A stretch of DNA of 64,000 nucleotides, from NCBI RefSeq assembly GCF_000251145.1, contig NZ_AIDW01000052.1, positions 1 to 64,000 on the forward strand. The letters are read 5' to 3'. The notes beneath the pieces are model-generated. The model saw only the letters and a list, made by a program, of their open reading frames with translations, searched no databases and was not told the origin of the DNA. Position 1 is the stretch's first letter, and every line of letters starts with the position of its first letter. This DNA comes from Sphingomonas sp. PAMC 26621 (lineage in GTDB: Bacteria; Pseudomonadota; Alphaproteobacteria; Sphingomonadales; Sphingomonadaceae). Positions 27,507 through 35,879 of this stretch are shown one piece after another. The position numbers were made by a program, and so were the translations under genes.

Positions 27507-28889
27507 TCAGGCAGGAGCCGCCATCGACGCGGTGCGCACCAGCTTCTTGTTGACGAATTGCTGGATGCCCATGTCGCCGAGCTCGCGGCCGTAACCCGAG
27601 TTCTTGATGCCGCCGAATGGCAGCTCGGCATCGGACCAGTCGATGTTGTTGACGAACATCATGCCGGTCTCCACTCGGCTGGCGACGCGCGCGCCGCGCG
27701 CGGTGTCGCGCGTCCATACCGATCCGCCGAGCCCGAAGTCGGAATCATTGGCGAGTGCGATCGCTGCCGCCTCGTTCTTCACGCGGAATACCATCGCGAC
27801 GGGGCCGAAAAATTCGCCACGGAAGGCGGGGTTGTCGGGCGCGACGTCGGTCAGGATGGTCGGCTGCATGAACGAACCCAGCCGGTCGATCCGCTTGCCG
27901 CCGATCAGGACCTTCGCGCCGCCGGAAACCGCTGCGTCGACTTGGCCGACCAATTGTACCAGCGCCGGCTCGCTCGACAAAGGCCCGAGTGTGGTCGCAC
28001 TGTCGAGCGGGTCGCCGACCTCGAGCGCTTCGAGCCCAGCGCGGAATTTCGCGAGGAAGACGTCGTACACCGACTCCACGACGATGAAACGCTTGGCCGC
28101 GCAGCACGTCTGGCCGGTATTATACATTCGCCCCCACACTGCCCACGGCACGGTGTGGTCTAGGTCGGCGTCGTCGAGCACGATGAACGCGTCGCTGCCG
28201 CCCAATTCCATCGAGGAGACCTTGAGGTTGCGCCCTGCGCGCGCCGCAATACTCTGGCCCGCGGCGACGCTGCCGGTCAGCGCGACGCCCTTCACGCGAG
28301 GATCGTCGATAATCTGGGCCGACTGTTCGTGCGAAACCAGCAAGTTTGTGTAAAGCCCTGCCGGCGCACCCGCCTCGGTCAGCACCTTCTCGAACGCGAC
28401 GGCGCAACCCGGCACGATCTCGGAGTGCTTCACGACCAGCGTGTTGCCCGCCATCAGATGCGGGCCGGCGATGCGCGCCAGCTGATAATATGGAAAATTC
28501 CACGGCTCGACGCAAAAGATCACGCCGATCGGGCCGCTTTCCATATGCGCTTCGCCGTGCACCGGATCGAGCTTGACGGGCGCAAGGAAGCGCTCGGCGT
28601 TCTCTGCGTAATAGCGCAGGATTCGCGCGCTGAATTCGACTTCGGCCCGCGCTTCGCCGATACGTTTGCCCATCTCAAGTGTCATGATGCGTGCGAGGGC
28701 ATCGGCCTGATCGCGAAGCAGATGCGCCGCCTTGTCGATGATGGCGGCGCGCTTGGCATAGCTGGTGTCGCGCCAGATCTCGAAGCAGCTTTGCGCCGTC
28801 GCTAGCTTGGTTTCGAGCGAAGCGTCGGTGATCTCGTCGAAGCTTTCGAGGAGCTTCCCGTCGAACGGGCTGAGGCTTTGGTACGTCAT
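27507..28889 (-). CDS. NAD(P)-dependent aldehyde dehydrogenase (succinate-semialdehyde dehydrogenase-like)
   Basis: 460 residues, the short form of the family. The catalytic Glu lies in MELGGSDAFIV and the catalytic Cys in NTGQTCCAAKRF. The cofactor region is FCVEPWNFPYYQLAR and the C-terminal motif PFGGIKNSGYGRELG. It oxidises an aldehyde to the acid, and the aldehyde is not defined by sequence. It lies between a NAD(P)-binding protein gene and adhP, probably transcribed from the box near 29670. Confidence 0.9.
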   Translation of the reverse strand: MTYQSLSPFDGKLLESFDEITDASLETKLATAQSCFEIWRDTSYAKRAAIIDKAAHLLRDQADALARIMTLEMGKRIGEARAEVEFSARILRYYAENAERFLAPVKLDPVHGEAHMESGPIGVIFCVEPWNFPYYQLARIAGPHLMAGNTLVVKHSEIVPGCAVAFEKVLTEAGAPAGLYTNLLVSHEQSAQIIDDPRVKGVALTGSVAAGQSIAARAGRNLKVSSMELGGSDAFIVLDDADLDHTVPWAVWGRMYNTGQTCCAAKRFIVVESVYDVFLAKFRAGLEALEVGDPLDSATTLGPLSSEPALVQLVGQVDAAVSGGAKVLIGGKRIDRLGSFMQPTILTDVAPDNPAFRGEFFGPVAMVFRVKNEAAAIALANDSDFGLGGSVWTRDTARGARVASRVETGMMFVNNIDWSDAELPFGGIKNSGYGRELGDMGIQQFVNKKLVRTASMAAPA

Positions 28890-28918
28890 GGAAAGGGCCT
28901 TTCGAAAGGGATGTGAGG

Positions 28919-29566
28919 CTAATCGCGGGGAGCTTCGGACGTGATCACCGGGGATTTGCCGACCCAGCGTCGCTCTTCGAACTCAGTGATGAGGAAGTCG
29001 GCGACATCGGCGCGCGCGATGCTGCCACCGTGGAAATCCGTCAAATCGGTGAGGGCACGGATGCTGCCCGTAGCCGGACCGTTGGTCAGCGTCGTCGGCC
29101 GGATGATCGTCCAGTCCAGCGCGCTCGCGCGTATCTCGTCCTCTTGCCGATCCTTGTCGTGATAGGTCGAATTGAGCAGCAACGGCTGGACGATGCGATC
29201 GTACAGGAAGCCGCCGTGTCCGCGACTATCGCCCGCGCCGATGCCGGTGACGCACACCAACCGCGTGATCCCCTCCTTCTGCATTTCTTCGATTAGGATG
29301 TGCGTCGCGGCCGAAAGAAGCGTCTCTTCATCGAGCAGCGCCATTTTCGAACCTAAGGCGCTGATTACGCCACCGCATCCGGCAAGCGCCTTCGCGACGG
29401 CACCGCCATCAAGAGCGTCGCCTTCGATGATGTTGGCACCGGGAAGGAGCGGTGCCGCTTCCGCAGCCGAGCGCGTCAAAGCGTTCACTTGATAGTTTTT
29501 GTCCAATGCTTGGCGGACCACTTCCCGGCCCGTGCCGCCAGTCGCACCGATGACGAGAAGCTTCAT
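28919..29566 (-). CDS. NAD(P)H-binding (NmrA/atypical SDR) protein
   Basis: 215 residues. The N-terminal dinucleotide-binding motif is VIGATGGTGREVVRQAL, followed by NALTRSAAEAAPLLPGA and VISALGSKMALL; no classical YxxxK catalytic pair is evident. Such proteins act as redox sensors or flavin-reductase-like enzymes. It is first in the unit with ALDH and ADH, with a FixJ-type box 104 bp upstream. Confidence 0.82.
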   Translation of the reverse strand: MKLLVIGATGGTGREVVRQALDKNYQVNALTRSAAEAAPLLPGANIIEGDALDGGAVAKALAGCGGVISALGSKMALLDEETLLSAATHILIEEMQKEGITRLVCVTGIGAGDSRGHGGFLYDRIVQPLLLNSTYHDKDRQEDEIRASALDWTIIRPTTLTNGPATGSIRALTDLTDFHGGSIARADVADFLITEFEERRWVGKSPVITSEAPRD

Positions 29567-29669
29567 GTCGTATCCTCCGCAGATGCCGCGACGACGCGGT
29601 GCGTGTAGCGTCTAGGCCGATCGTCTGCCGCCGCTTGTTTAGAAGCCAGCGGCCCGGCTCGGTCAGCCT

Positions 29670-29683
29670 CGGAAACTACGCAT
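29670..29683 (-). promoter_or_regulatory. FixJ-type box of the NmrA/ALDH/ADH unit
   Basis: CGGAAACTACGCAT, 104 bp upstream of the gene starting at 29566. It overlaps the 3' end of the GST-like gene. Confidence 0.6.
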
Positions 29684-30333
29684 TATCCGCGAGCACCACC
29701 TCGCCCGCGGAGCAGGATATAGCCGCCTGCTCGGCAAGTGCCGCGATCACACCGGGGTCGCGCTCCATGCGAGCGCGGAAGGCGGCGAGGTTCGTGAACG
29801 GCTTCAGTGCGCCTGGCATCAAACCCGCGGTGCGTGTTAGCATGTAGAGATAGGCATCGGCGATCGTGCGCCGGCCAAACAACAGCCATGGCGCAGTCCC
29901 GATCATGCCGTCGAGAAAGGCATATTGCGGCTTAAGCCGTTCGAACGTGACCCGTTCCAGCTCGGCATATCCGGAGGGATCGAGCAGGAAGCGCTGCGGC
30001 GCGAAATGCGGGCCCCAGTCGGAATGGACTTCGCCGATCATGAAGCCGAGCGCTTCCGCCACACGGGCGTGTTCGATGGCATTCATGCCGCCAAGCCGGG
30101 CCGCAGGTGCCAGTTCTGCGAGATAGGGCAGGATCGCGATTGCCTCGGTCAGGATGCGCAACGGGTCGGCCAGCTGCAGCGCCGGCACCTTGCCGTGGGG
30201 ATTGATTGACAGATAGGCCGGGAGGCGGCTGCCGCCGGCGGGCATCATCTCGACCGCGATCGGCAGCTCGGCCCATTTTGATGACGATGTGCGCTGCCAG
30301 CGCGCATGTGTTTGGCATCGTATAGAGCTTCAT
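29676..30333 (-). pseudogene. Glutathione S-transferase-like protein, one frameshift
   Basis: About 215 residues. The N-terminal thioredoxin-like domain starts MKLYTMPNTCALAAHIVIK. The glutathione site continues in another frame with INPHGKVPALQLAD and LTEAIAILPYLAE. The helical C-terminal domain contains LFGRRTIADAYLYMLTR. The two frames join at a run of four T on the plus strand (30276-30279), where three would restore the reading, so this is a one-base insertion. A FixJ-type box lies 76 bp before the start. Confidence 0.8.
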
Positions 30334-30408
30334 GAAGGTTCCCCTGTCGCGCGGCGGTGCGGCTCGCGATGTCCATGCTAGACCGGAGTTACGATCGCCC
30401 GGCAGCCT

Positions 30409-30422
30409 CGGGAATTACGGTG
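30409..30422 (-). promoter_or_regulatory. FixJ-type box of the GST gene
   Basis: CGGGAATTACGGTG, 76 bp before the start at 30333. It is a weaker match (AATTACGG in place of AACTACGT), paired with an inverted box at 30436. Confidence 0.5.
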
Positions 30423-30435
30423 CGGGCGCCCCGGG

Positions 30436-30449
30436 CCGCGTAGTTTCCG
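30436..30449 (+). promoter_or_regulatory. FixJ-type box of the second alcohol dehydrogenase
   Basis: CCGCGTAGTTTCCG, 65 bp before the start at 30514 and oriented toward it. The identical 14-mer recurs at 31514-31527. Confidence 0.65.
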
Positions 30450-30513
30450 ATGCTGCCGCGACACGACGCTCGCTCGTAGATCGCGTTACAGCACACACCG
30501 CCGAGGTATTTCT

Positions 30514-31497
30514 ATGAGGGCCATGGTCCTGCACCAGCCGCAAACGTCGCTCGTGATGACCGAGATGCCCGACCGGCTTCCCGGCCCGGGGCAGATCCGC
30601 GTGGAAGTGCTGGCGTGCGGCGTTTGCCGGACCGATCTGCATGTCGTCGACGGCGAACTGACCGCCCCCAAATCTCCGATCATCCCCGGGCATGAGATCG
30701 TCGGGCGGATTGATGCGATTGGGGACGGCGTGGCCGGACTGACGATCGGCGAGCGCGTCGGCATTCCGTGGCTGGGGCACACCTGCGGGGTCTGCCCGTA
30801 CTGCCGCGAGCAGCGCGAGAACCTGTGCGATGATCCGCTGTTCACTGGCTACACCCGCGACGGCGGCTTCGCCACTGCGACGATCGCCGACGCGCGCTTC
30901 GCCTTTCCGCTCGGCGAAGCGGGCGACGACATCTCTCTCGCGCCACTGCTTTGCGCCGGACTCATTGGCTGGCGGTCACTAAAAATCGCTGGCGCGGGCA
31001 AGAAACTCGGGATTTATGGGTTTGGGGCCGCCGGCCACATCGTCGCGCAGGTCGCCGCATGGCAGGGCCGCGAGGTGTTCGCCTTCACGCGCCCCGGCGA
31101 CCTGACGAAGCAGGATTTCGCGCGGCGGCTGGGCGTGTCCTGGGCAGGTGGGTCCGACGAGGCGCCGCCCGAACCGCTCGACGTCGCCATCATCTACGCG
31201 ACCCTCGGCGAGCTCGTGCCAGTGGCGCTGAAGGCGGTCCGCAAGGGCGGTCGAGTCGTGTGCGCCGGCATTCACATGAGCGATGTGCCGAGCTTCCCTT
31301 ATGCGCTGCTGTGGGAGGAACGTGAACTGGTGTCGGTGGCCAACCTAACGCGCGAGGACGGTCTCGAATTTCTCCGCTTGGTCCCAGCTATGGGCATTGT
31401 GACGCAGACGACGCGCTACCCGCTCGATCAAGCCAATCAAGCGCTTGCCGATCTCCGCGCGGGGCGATTCGACGGTGCCGCCGTGCTCGTTCCGTGA
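30514..31497 (+). CDS. Zinc-dependent alcohol dehydrogenase family protein
   Basis: 327 residues of the medium-chain dehydrogenase family. The catalytic-zinc ligands are in ACGVCRTDLHVVDG and GHEIVG, the structural-zinc cysteines in GHTCGVCPYCREQRENLC, and the cofactor site is YGFGAAGHIVAQVA. It differs clearly from the adhP at 26.4 kb. The ATG at 30514 follows GAGG by 7 bases. It has its own FixJ-type box, so the island carries two separately controlled alcohol dehydrogenases for fermentative redox balance. Confidence 0.9.
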   Translation: MRAMVLHQPQTSLVMTEMPDRLPGPGQIRVEVLACGVCRTDLHVVDGELTAPKSPIIPGHEIVGRIDAIGDGVAGLTIGERVGIPWLGHTCGVCPYCREQRENLCDDPLFTGYTRDGGFATATIADARFAFPLGEAGDDISLAPLLCAGLIGWRSLKIAGAGKKLGIYGFGAAGHIVAQVAAWQGREVFAFTRPGDLTKQDFARRLGVSWAGGSDEAPPEPLDVAIIYATLGELVPVALKAVRKGGRVVCAGIHMSDVPSFPYALLWEERELVSVANLTREDGLEFLRLVPAMGIVTQTTRYPLDQANQALADLRAGRFDGAAVLVP

Positions 31498-31513
31498 CTC
31501 CGCCCTAAGCGAC

Positions 31514-31527
31514 CCGCGTAGTTTCCG
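31514..31527 (+). promoter_or_regulatory. FixJ-type box of the BON-domain gene
   Basis: CCGCGTAGTTTCCG, 154 bp before the start at 31681 and identical to the box at 30436. Confidence 0.6.
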
Positions 31528-31680
31528 ACGCTGCCCGCTGCCGCGCATCGGTTTCATGAAGAACAGGTCGGAACGAGCATTTCAAAGCACGCGTCGTGCT
31601 TGGAGAGGGTCGCTCGCGATGCCTCGCAGCGGACCTCGGGCATGCCCGATCGCCTTCGTTGCTCAACGTCAGGAGTTATC

Positions 31681-32328
31681 ATGTCTCAGGATCGTCTGCT
31701 TCAGGAAGCCGTACTCGCCGAATTCGCTTGGGAGCCAAGCGTCACCGCAGCGCATATCGGCGTTACCGCCAAGAACGGCATCGTCACGCTTTCCGGCCAT
31801 GTCGAGAATTTCCTTGAAAAGCGTGCGGCTGAACACGCGGCTGCGCGCGTCAAGGGCGTCAAGGCAGTGGTCGAGGAGCTGAAGGTGCAGCTGCACTCTA
31901 GCATGGAGCGCAGCGACGAGGACATTGCGCAAGCCGCCGCCATGCGGCTCGAATGGGAAGTCAGCGTGCCGCGAGACGCCGTCAAGATTAGGGTCGAGAA
32001 GGGCTGGGTCACGCTTAGCGGCCAGGTCGAGTGGCATTTCCAGAAGGACGCCGCCGAGCGCGTGGTCCATGGGCTGTATGGCGTGGTCGGTGTGTTCAAC
32101 GAGACCACGATTAAGCCGCGCGCGGACGCGATCAATATCGGCAACAAGATCGATCTCGCGCTGCATCGCTCGTGGTTCGATCCCAAGACGATCACGGTCA
32201 CCACGCAAGGCGGCAAAGTCACGCTGACCGGCTCGGTCGAGACGCCGGCCGACCGTTACACTGCAGGCGCCACTGCGTGGGGCGCGGCTGGCGCGACCGA
32301 AGTCGAGAACGACCTCATCATCGCATAA
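31681..32328 (+). CDS. Protein with three BON domains
   Basis: 215 residues made of three consecutive BON domains (residues ~4-70, ~78-145, ~150-214), each with a GxVTLSGxV-type strand: GIVTLSGHVEN, GWVTLSGQVEW, GKVTLTGSVET. No signal peptide is visible, unlike the periplasmic OsmY, so it may be cytoplasmic. BON domains bind phospholipids or partner proteins under stress. The ATG is preceded by CAGGAG. Confidence 0.88.
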   Translation: MSQDRLLQEAVLAEFAWEPSVTAAHIGVTAKNGIVTLSGHVENFLEKRAAEHAAARVKGVKAVVEELKVQLHSSMERSDEDIAQAAAMRLEWEVSVPRDAVKIRVEKGWVTLSGQVEWHFQKDAAERVVHGLYGVVGVFNETTIKPRADAINIGNKIDLALHRSWFDPKTITVTTQGGKVTLTGSVETPADRYTAGATAWGAAGATEVENDLIIA

Positions 32329-32401
32329 TCTGTGGATGACCCCGCCCGCCGCGTTTGGGGCGGACGGGGTCGCCTTCGTCGGAAAGAACTGTCCCGCAAT
32401 C

Positions 32402-32602
32402 ATGAAGATCGTGAAGCTCAAGACCCGCCACATAGCGGTTGAAGCAATCGCCTCAGGCGCGCTCGCCTGCGGTGCGCTGGCGATCGGCGCGGTCGCGATT
32501 GGGTTCTTGACCGTCAGGCGCCTGAAAATCCTGGAAGCGCGGATCGAAACGCTTTCGATCGGTACGCTGACGGTTGATCATCTGAACATAGGGTCGCAGT
32601 AA
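32402..32602 (+). CDS. Small membrane protein, unknown
   Basis: 66 residues. A basic start (MKIVKLKTRH) is followed by a glycine/alanine-rich membrane segment (ASGALACGALAIGAVAIGFL) and a repetitive amphipathic tail (LKILEARIETLSIGTLTVDH). I do not recognise the family. It lies 74 bp after the BON gene on the same strand, so it is probably co-transcribed. Confidence 0.6.
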   Translation: MKIVKLKTRHIAVEAIASGALACGALAIGAVAIGFLTVRRLKILEARIETLSIGTLTVDHLNIGSQ

Positions 32603-32608
32603 CCGGCA

Positions 32609-33136
32609 TCACCGTGGTTTGGCACCGTCATTGTCATCGTCGTGGCGAACACATTGCGGTTGAACCGGGTCGGGTTGTAGCGGCGCCGGCCCCCGGCCTA
32701 AATCGCGCTCGATCGACGTCATGCGATGGACGATGGTGAAGAAGAAGGCGGTCGACCATCCGAGCAGGATGACGCCGTTCACCCCCTCGATCGCGCCGAG
32801 CAGACGGCTGCTGACGAGCAGGACCACGTCGCCATATCCGATCGTCGCATAGGTCGATGTGGAGAAATACAGCGCTTGCTCGAATGTCGCGAACCAGCCC
32901 ATGGTCCGATAAAGGAGAGCGTAACCCCAAATCTCGATGCCGTGCAGCGCGAACAGTCCCAACGCCGCGCCGGCAATGACCGCGCCGTTCGCGATGAACG
33001 TCAGCACGCGGTCGGTGCCGCGCCGGTGCCGCCGCACCAGCGCCAGCAGCACCGACAAGCCGGCGAAGTGCACGATTACGCTCAGACCCACCATGATCGA
33101 CGCCATGCCGAGCTGCAGCAGGAAGGAATCTGTCAT
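32609..33136 (-). CDS. Two-helix potassium channel
   Basis: 175 residues. The membrane helices flank a pore loop with the K+ selectivity filter TIGYGD (STSTYATIGYGDVVLLVSS). The N-terminus contains two further hydrophobic helices. The tail is short, polar and Asp-rich, without a regulatory RCK domain. Its ATG overlaps the stop of the upstream small gene (ATGA), so the two are coupled. Confidence 0.88.
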   Translation of the reverse strand: MTDSFLLQLGMASIMVGLSVIVHFAGLSVLLALVRRHRRGTDRVLTFIANGAVIAGAALGLFALHGIEIWGYALLYRTMGWFATFEQALYFSTSTYATIGYGDVVLLVSSRLLGAIEGVNGVILLGWSTAFFFTIVHRMTSIERDLGRGPAPLQPDPVQPQCVRHDDDNDGAKPR

Positions 33137-33334
33137 TTCCCCGCGACGAACATAGCGGGCTGCGCTGCTCGTGTCAGACCAGCGAGGCGCTCCTCATACA
33201 GCGCAGCCATGGTTTCGTGCGATGCACGCGCGCAGCTTCCGCTCGATGAGATCGCCGAGGTCGTCGATTGTTCGATCCTGGCCCTGCAATAAGCAGCTTG
33301 GGCACAGTCGGTATACATTGCGGGGCGTCCTCAT
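33133..33334 (-). pseudogene. Small hypothetical gene coupled to the K+ channel, one frameshift
   Basis: Two overlapping short frames appear to be one ~65-residue protein. It starts MRTPRNVYRLCPSCLLQGQD and TIDDLGDLIERKLRACIA, then continues in the next frame as SHETMAALYEERLAGLTR to a stop that overlaps the channel ATG. A one-base deletion near 33225 splits them. The 4-base coupling to the channel and a FixJ-type box 84 bp upstream of 33334 argue that the gene is real. The family is unknown. Confidence 0.5.
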
Positions 33335-33417
33335 GACGTGGGCGGCGCTGCTGAAATCAGCGACGTGATTGAAAGCACTCAATTTTGGTACCCCGCCGCT
33401 CGAAGGGCATCGACGGC

Positions 33418-33431
33418 CGGAAACTACGTAG
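33418..33431 (-). promoter_or_regulatory. FixJ-type box of the small gene/K+ channel unit
   Basis: CGGAAACTACGTAG, 84 bp before the start at 33334. It is an essentially perfect consensus site. Confidence 0.65.
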
Positions 33432-33439
33432 TTCGGTAT

Positions 33440-34560
33440 TTCGAGCGTACGCGCTTTGCGCCGGGTTTCCGCTAAGACTGTGGAAACCGGTCGAAGCGTC
33501 AAGAACGGCAAAGCAGGACCAAGGCCGAAGCGGATCACGATGTCCGGTCGCTGCCCCGACGCGCCGTTCAGGGAAGCCAGTTCGGAACGCAACCCGGGCA
33601 CTTCGACCGGTTGATTGACGAAGGCGCATTTGCGCCCGAGCGCGGTCGACGGGAGCGCGAAACGCCGGCCAGCTCGCCCAACACGCTCCTAAGGCGCTTG
33701 ATCGGCCGATGCACCCAGAAAAAATCGCGACGCCGGGGGAGGAGCGCTGCTGGCGGGCGTAATGGTCGTTTTCGGAATGCACCGCCACCATCCGGTCGAA
33801 CAGCAGCGGCCCCGCCGGGGAGGGAAGCGACGGATTGCCGCTGGCAACGCTGAACAGCCCATCGCCGCTGCGCATCGCGTAATGCGGGTCATAGCGCAGC
33901 CACTGTCTCAACTCGCACATGAATTCGCCGTCGGCCATCTGCGCGGTGTTGCCTGCGAGCATCAGATCGCGGACGCGATCGATGTCGGCGCGCTCCGTGA
34001 TCAGGACGCTCTCGACCCCCGGCGCTTCGACAGCGGTCGCAAGCATATGCAATTCGGCGGCCAAGAGGACTTCCCGTCATAGGTCCCCGCGAGTCGATTG
34101 TCGGTACGGGATGGCGTGGCACAGCGCGCTGTTGATCGGTTTGGCGGGGCGAAATCGAAGATCGATCGCGCCACCACTTTCGCCGATGAACTCGGGCTCG
34201 CCGCATGCCCGCTGGCGACGGCGGCCAGCATCAAATCCTCGGCCGCGCAGTCCAGACTGACGAAGATGTAATGGTCATCGGGATCGACGACAGGTGTCCG
34301 CCGCGTGAAATCGGGCACCACCGTGATGCGACACGCTGCGATCCGGAACCGCCACGGCTGCGTATTGTGCCCGTTCGGCGCGAGCGACGCGAAGCGCAGG
34401 AGGTTACGGTAGTCGGGATTGGCACCGAACGCTGCCCGCGATGCGCCGACCGACGCGTCATAAGCCGACATCGATCCCATGCCGTGCAGACCGTCCACCC
34501 GGCCCCCGCGACGGCCACGCTGGCGACGCCGCCATCGATCAAGACGTTGCGCCGGTTCAT
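33440..34560 (-). pseudogene. Acg-like nitroreductase-family protein, multiple frameshifts
   Basis: Homologous pieces appear in order but in different frames: MNRRNVLIDGGVASVAVAGAG (export-signal-like), YRNLLRFASLAPNGHNTQPWRF and VDPDDHYIFVSLDCAAEDLMLAA, then RFRPAKPINSALCHAIPYRQ and AAELHMLATAVEAPGV, and finally RPDIVIRFGLGPALPFLTLRP. NGHNTQPW is the FMN-site motif of Acg (Rv2032)-type proteins, which belong to the mycobacterial DosR dormancy regulon. At least three frame changes make it a real pseudogene and not a single read error. It directly follows the universal stress gene. The 3' end is approximate. Confidence 0.75.
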
Positions 34561-34561
34561 G

Positions 34562-35380
34562 TCAGTGCGACAGCAGCGCGCAGCGATCGCTGCCCATCAG
34601 CAAGCTGCGTGTGACGCCGCCGAATGCCCATTCGGCAAGCCGATGATGGCCATAGGCCCCGGCGACGACCAGATCGACGGCGTTCTCGTCGGCGATCCTC
34701 ACCAGGGTGGCGGCGTCCCCCGCTAGAGCATGCGCGACAATGACGTCGGCGTCGACGCTATGTCGGCTCAGCCAGTCGCGTACGTCTTCGATCCGCGCGC
34801 GAATGCCTGGAAGATCCGAGCCGACCCCGGCGAGGACGACGCGATCGGCGTCCATCAGCAACGGCAAGGCATCGACGATCGCTCGGCGACACTCACGGGT
34901 ATCTGACCAGGCCACCATGACCGTCGCGAAAGCTGCGGTCGTCGCATGCCGAGGAACAATAAGTACGGGTCGCCCGGCGTTGAGGACGAGCTCGCCGGTA
35001 TCGGCGTGACGCGTCGAGTTCAGGCTTCCGGTGGCGGCACCTGTAATGAGCAAGTCCGCGCACCGCGCTTCTAACGCGACGAAGTGTGATACCGGCTCAA
35101 GCGTCGGAATGCTGCGCCAGTCGAGCACACGGCCCCGGATCGTCGGGCAAGCGTGGAACTCCGCGGCGACCGTTTTCAGCTCGTCGTCGACCACTTGGCG
35201 TTCGGTCACCGCCAGGGCACCAGAAAAGTCGCCTTCCGGGTAACCGATCTGGACCGGCTCGCAGGCCGCGATGCCAATCACGCCCGCACCATAGCGTTCG
35301 GCCAGCACGGCGGTGACGGCGAGCACGCCATCATTGGACTGGCCGGCGTCGAGATGAACCATCAAGGTCTTGTACTGCAC
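34562..35380 (-). CDS. Tandem universal stress protein
   Basis: 272 residues with two UspA domains. The C-terminal domain has the ATP-binding pattern VDLVVAGAYGHHRLAEWAFGGVTRSLL (G-2x-G-9x-G type). The first domain has LLITGAATGSLNSTRH. Such proteins are hallmarks of dormancy and anaerobic regulons. A FixJ-type box lies 64 bp before the start. Confidence 0.87.
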   Translation of the reverse strand: MQYKTLMVHLDAGQSNDGVLAVTAVLAERYGAGVIGIAACEPVQIGYPEGDFSGALAVTERQVVDDELKTVAAEFHACPTIRGRVLDWRSIPTLEPVSHFVALEARCADLLITGAATGSLNSTRHADTGELVLNAGRPVLIVPRHATTAAFATVMVAWSDTRECRRAIVDALPLLMDADRVVLAGVGSDLPGIRARIEDVRDWLSRHSVDADVIVAHALAGDAATLVRIADENAVDLVVAGAYGHHRLAEWAFGGVTRSLLMGSDRCALLSH

Positions 35381-35443
35381 GAGACGCCTTTTCGATTTTA
35401 GGAGGCGGCCCTTGTCGGCGTTACACGCGCGGTCGGGAAGATT

Positions 35444-35457
35444 TGGGAACTATGCGA
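35444..35457 (-). promoter_or_regulatory. FixJ-type box of the universal stress gene
   Basis: TGGGAACTATGCGA, 64 bp before the start at 35380. It is a moderate match. Confidence 0.5.
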
Positions 35458-35484
35458 GCTGTTCGCGTAGCGGCGCCGTCGCCG

Positions 35485-35610
35485 TCAAAGGATGTGCTGG
35501 CCGTAAGCAACGACCGACTGGATTGCCAATATCGCCGACAAAACGCTGACCGCGACCGCCGGGCGGTGATCGGCAAAGCGCCAGATGCGATGAAGCTGCA
35601 ATTGGACCAT
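35485..35610 (-). CDS. 41-residue single-span membrane protein
   Basis: Reads MVQLQLHRIWRFADHRPAV, then a hydrophobic segment SVLSAILAIQSVVAYGQ and a short end. I do not recognise it. Support comes from its position 115 bp downstream of a FixJ-type box in the correct orientation and from the clear membrane helix. The upstream ribosome site (GAGAGA) is weak. Confidence 0.45.
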   Translation of the reverse strand: MVQLQLHRIWRFADHRPAVAVSVLSAILAIQSVVAYGQHIL

Positions 35611-35724
35611 GCGGAGTCTCTCAGGTGCGAGGATCGGGTGACCTGAACGGTCGCCAGCACCATGGCGTCGAAGCAACGTTTTGGCACCTCTGTCTAGGAC
35701 CGGGGACTCCCTTGGGGGCAGCCT

Positions 35725-35738
35725 CGGAATTTACGCAC
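35725..35738 (-). promoter_or_regulatory. FixJ-type box at the right end of the island
   Basis: CGGAATTTACGCAC, 115 bp before the small membrane protein at 35610. It is a moderate match and the last box seen before the transfer region. Confidence 0.45.
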
Positions 35739-35879
35739 GAGCCCGTGAAATCTGCGGAAGAACCCGGTCTGACCAGCCTAGCAGCATAAACTTTCACTTC
35801 GCGACCCGCATGGTCCCAATCCTGCGTGCCCAATCTCATCGAGCTTTAGGTCGACCCCTCCGACTTTTATTAGGCGGGG

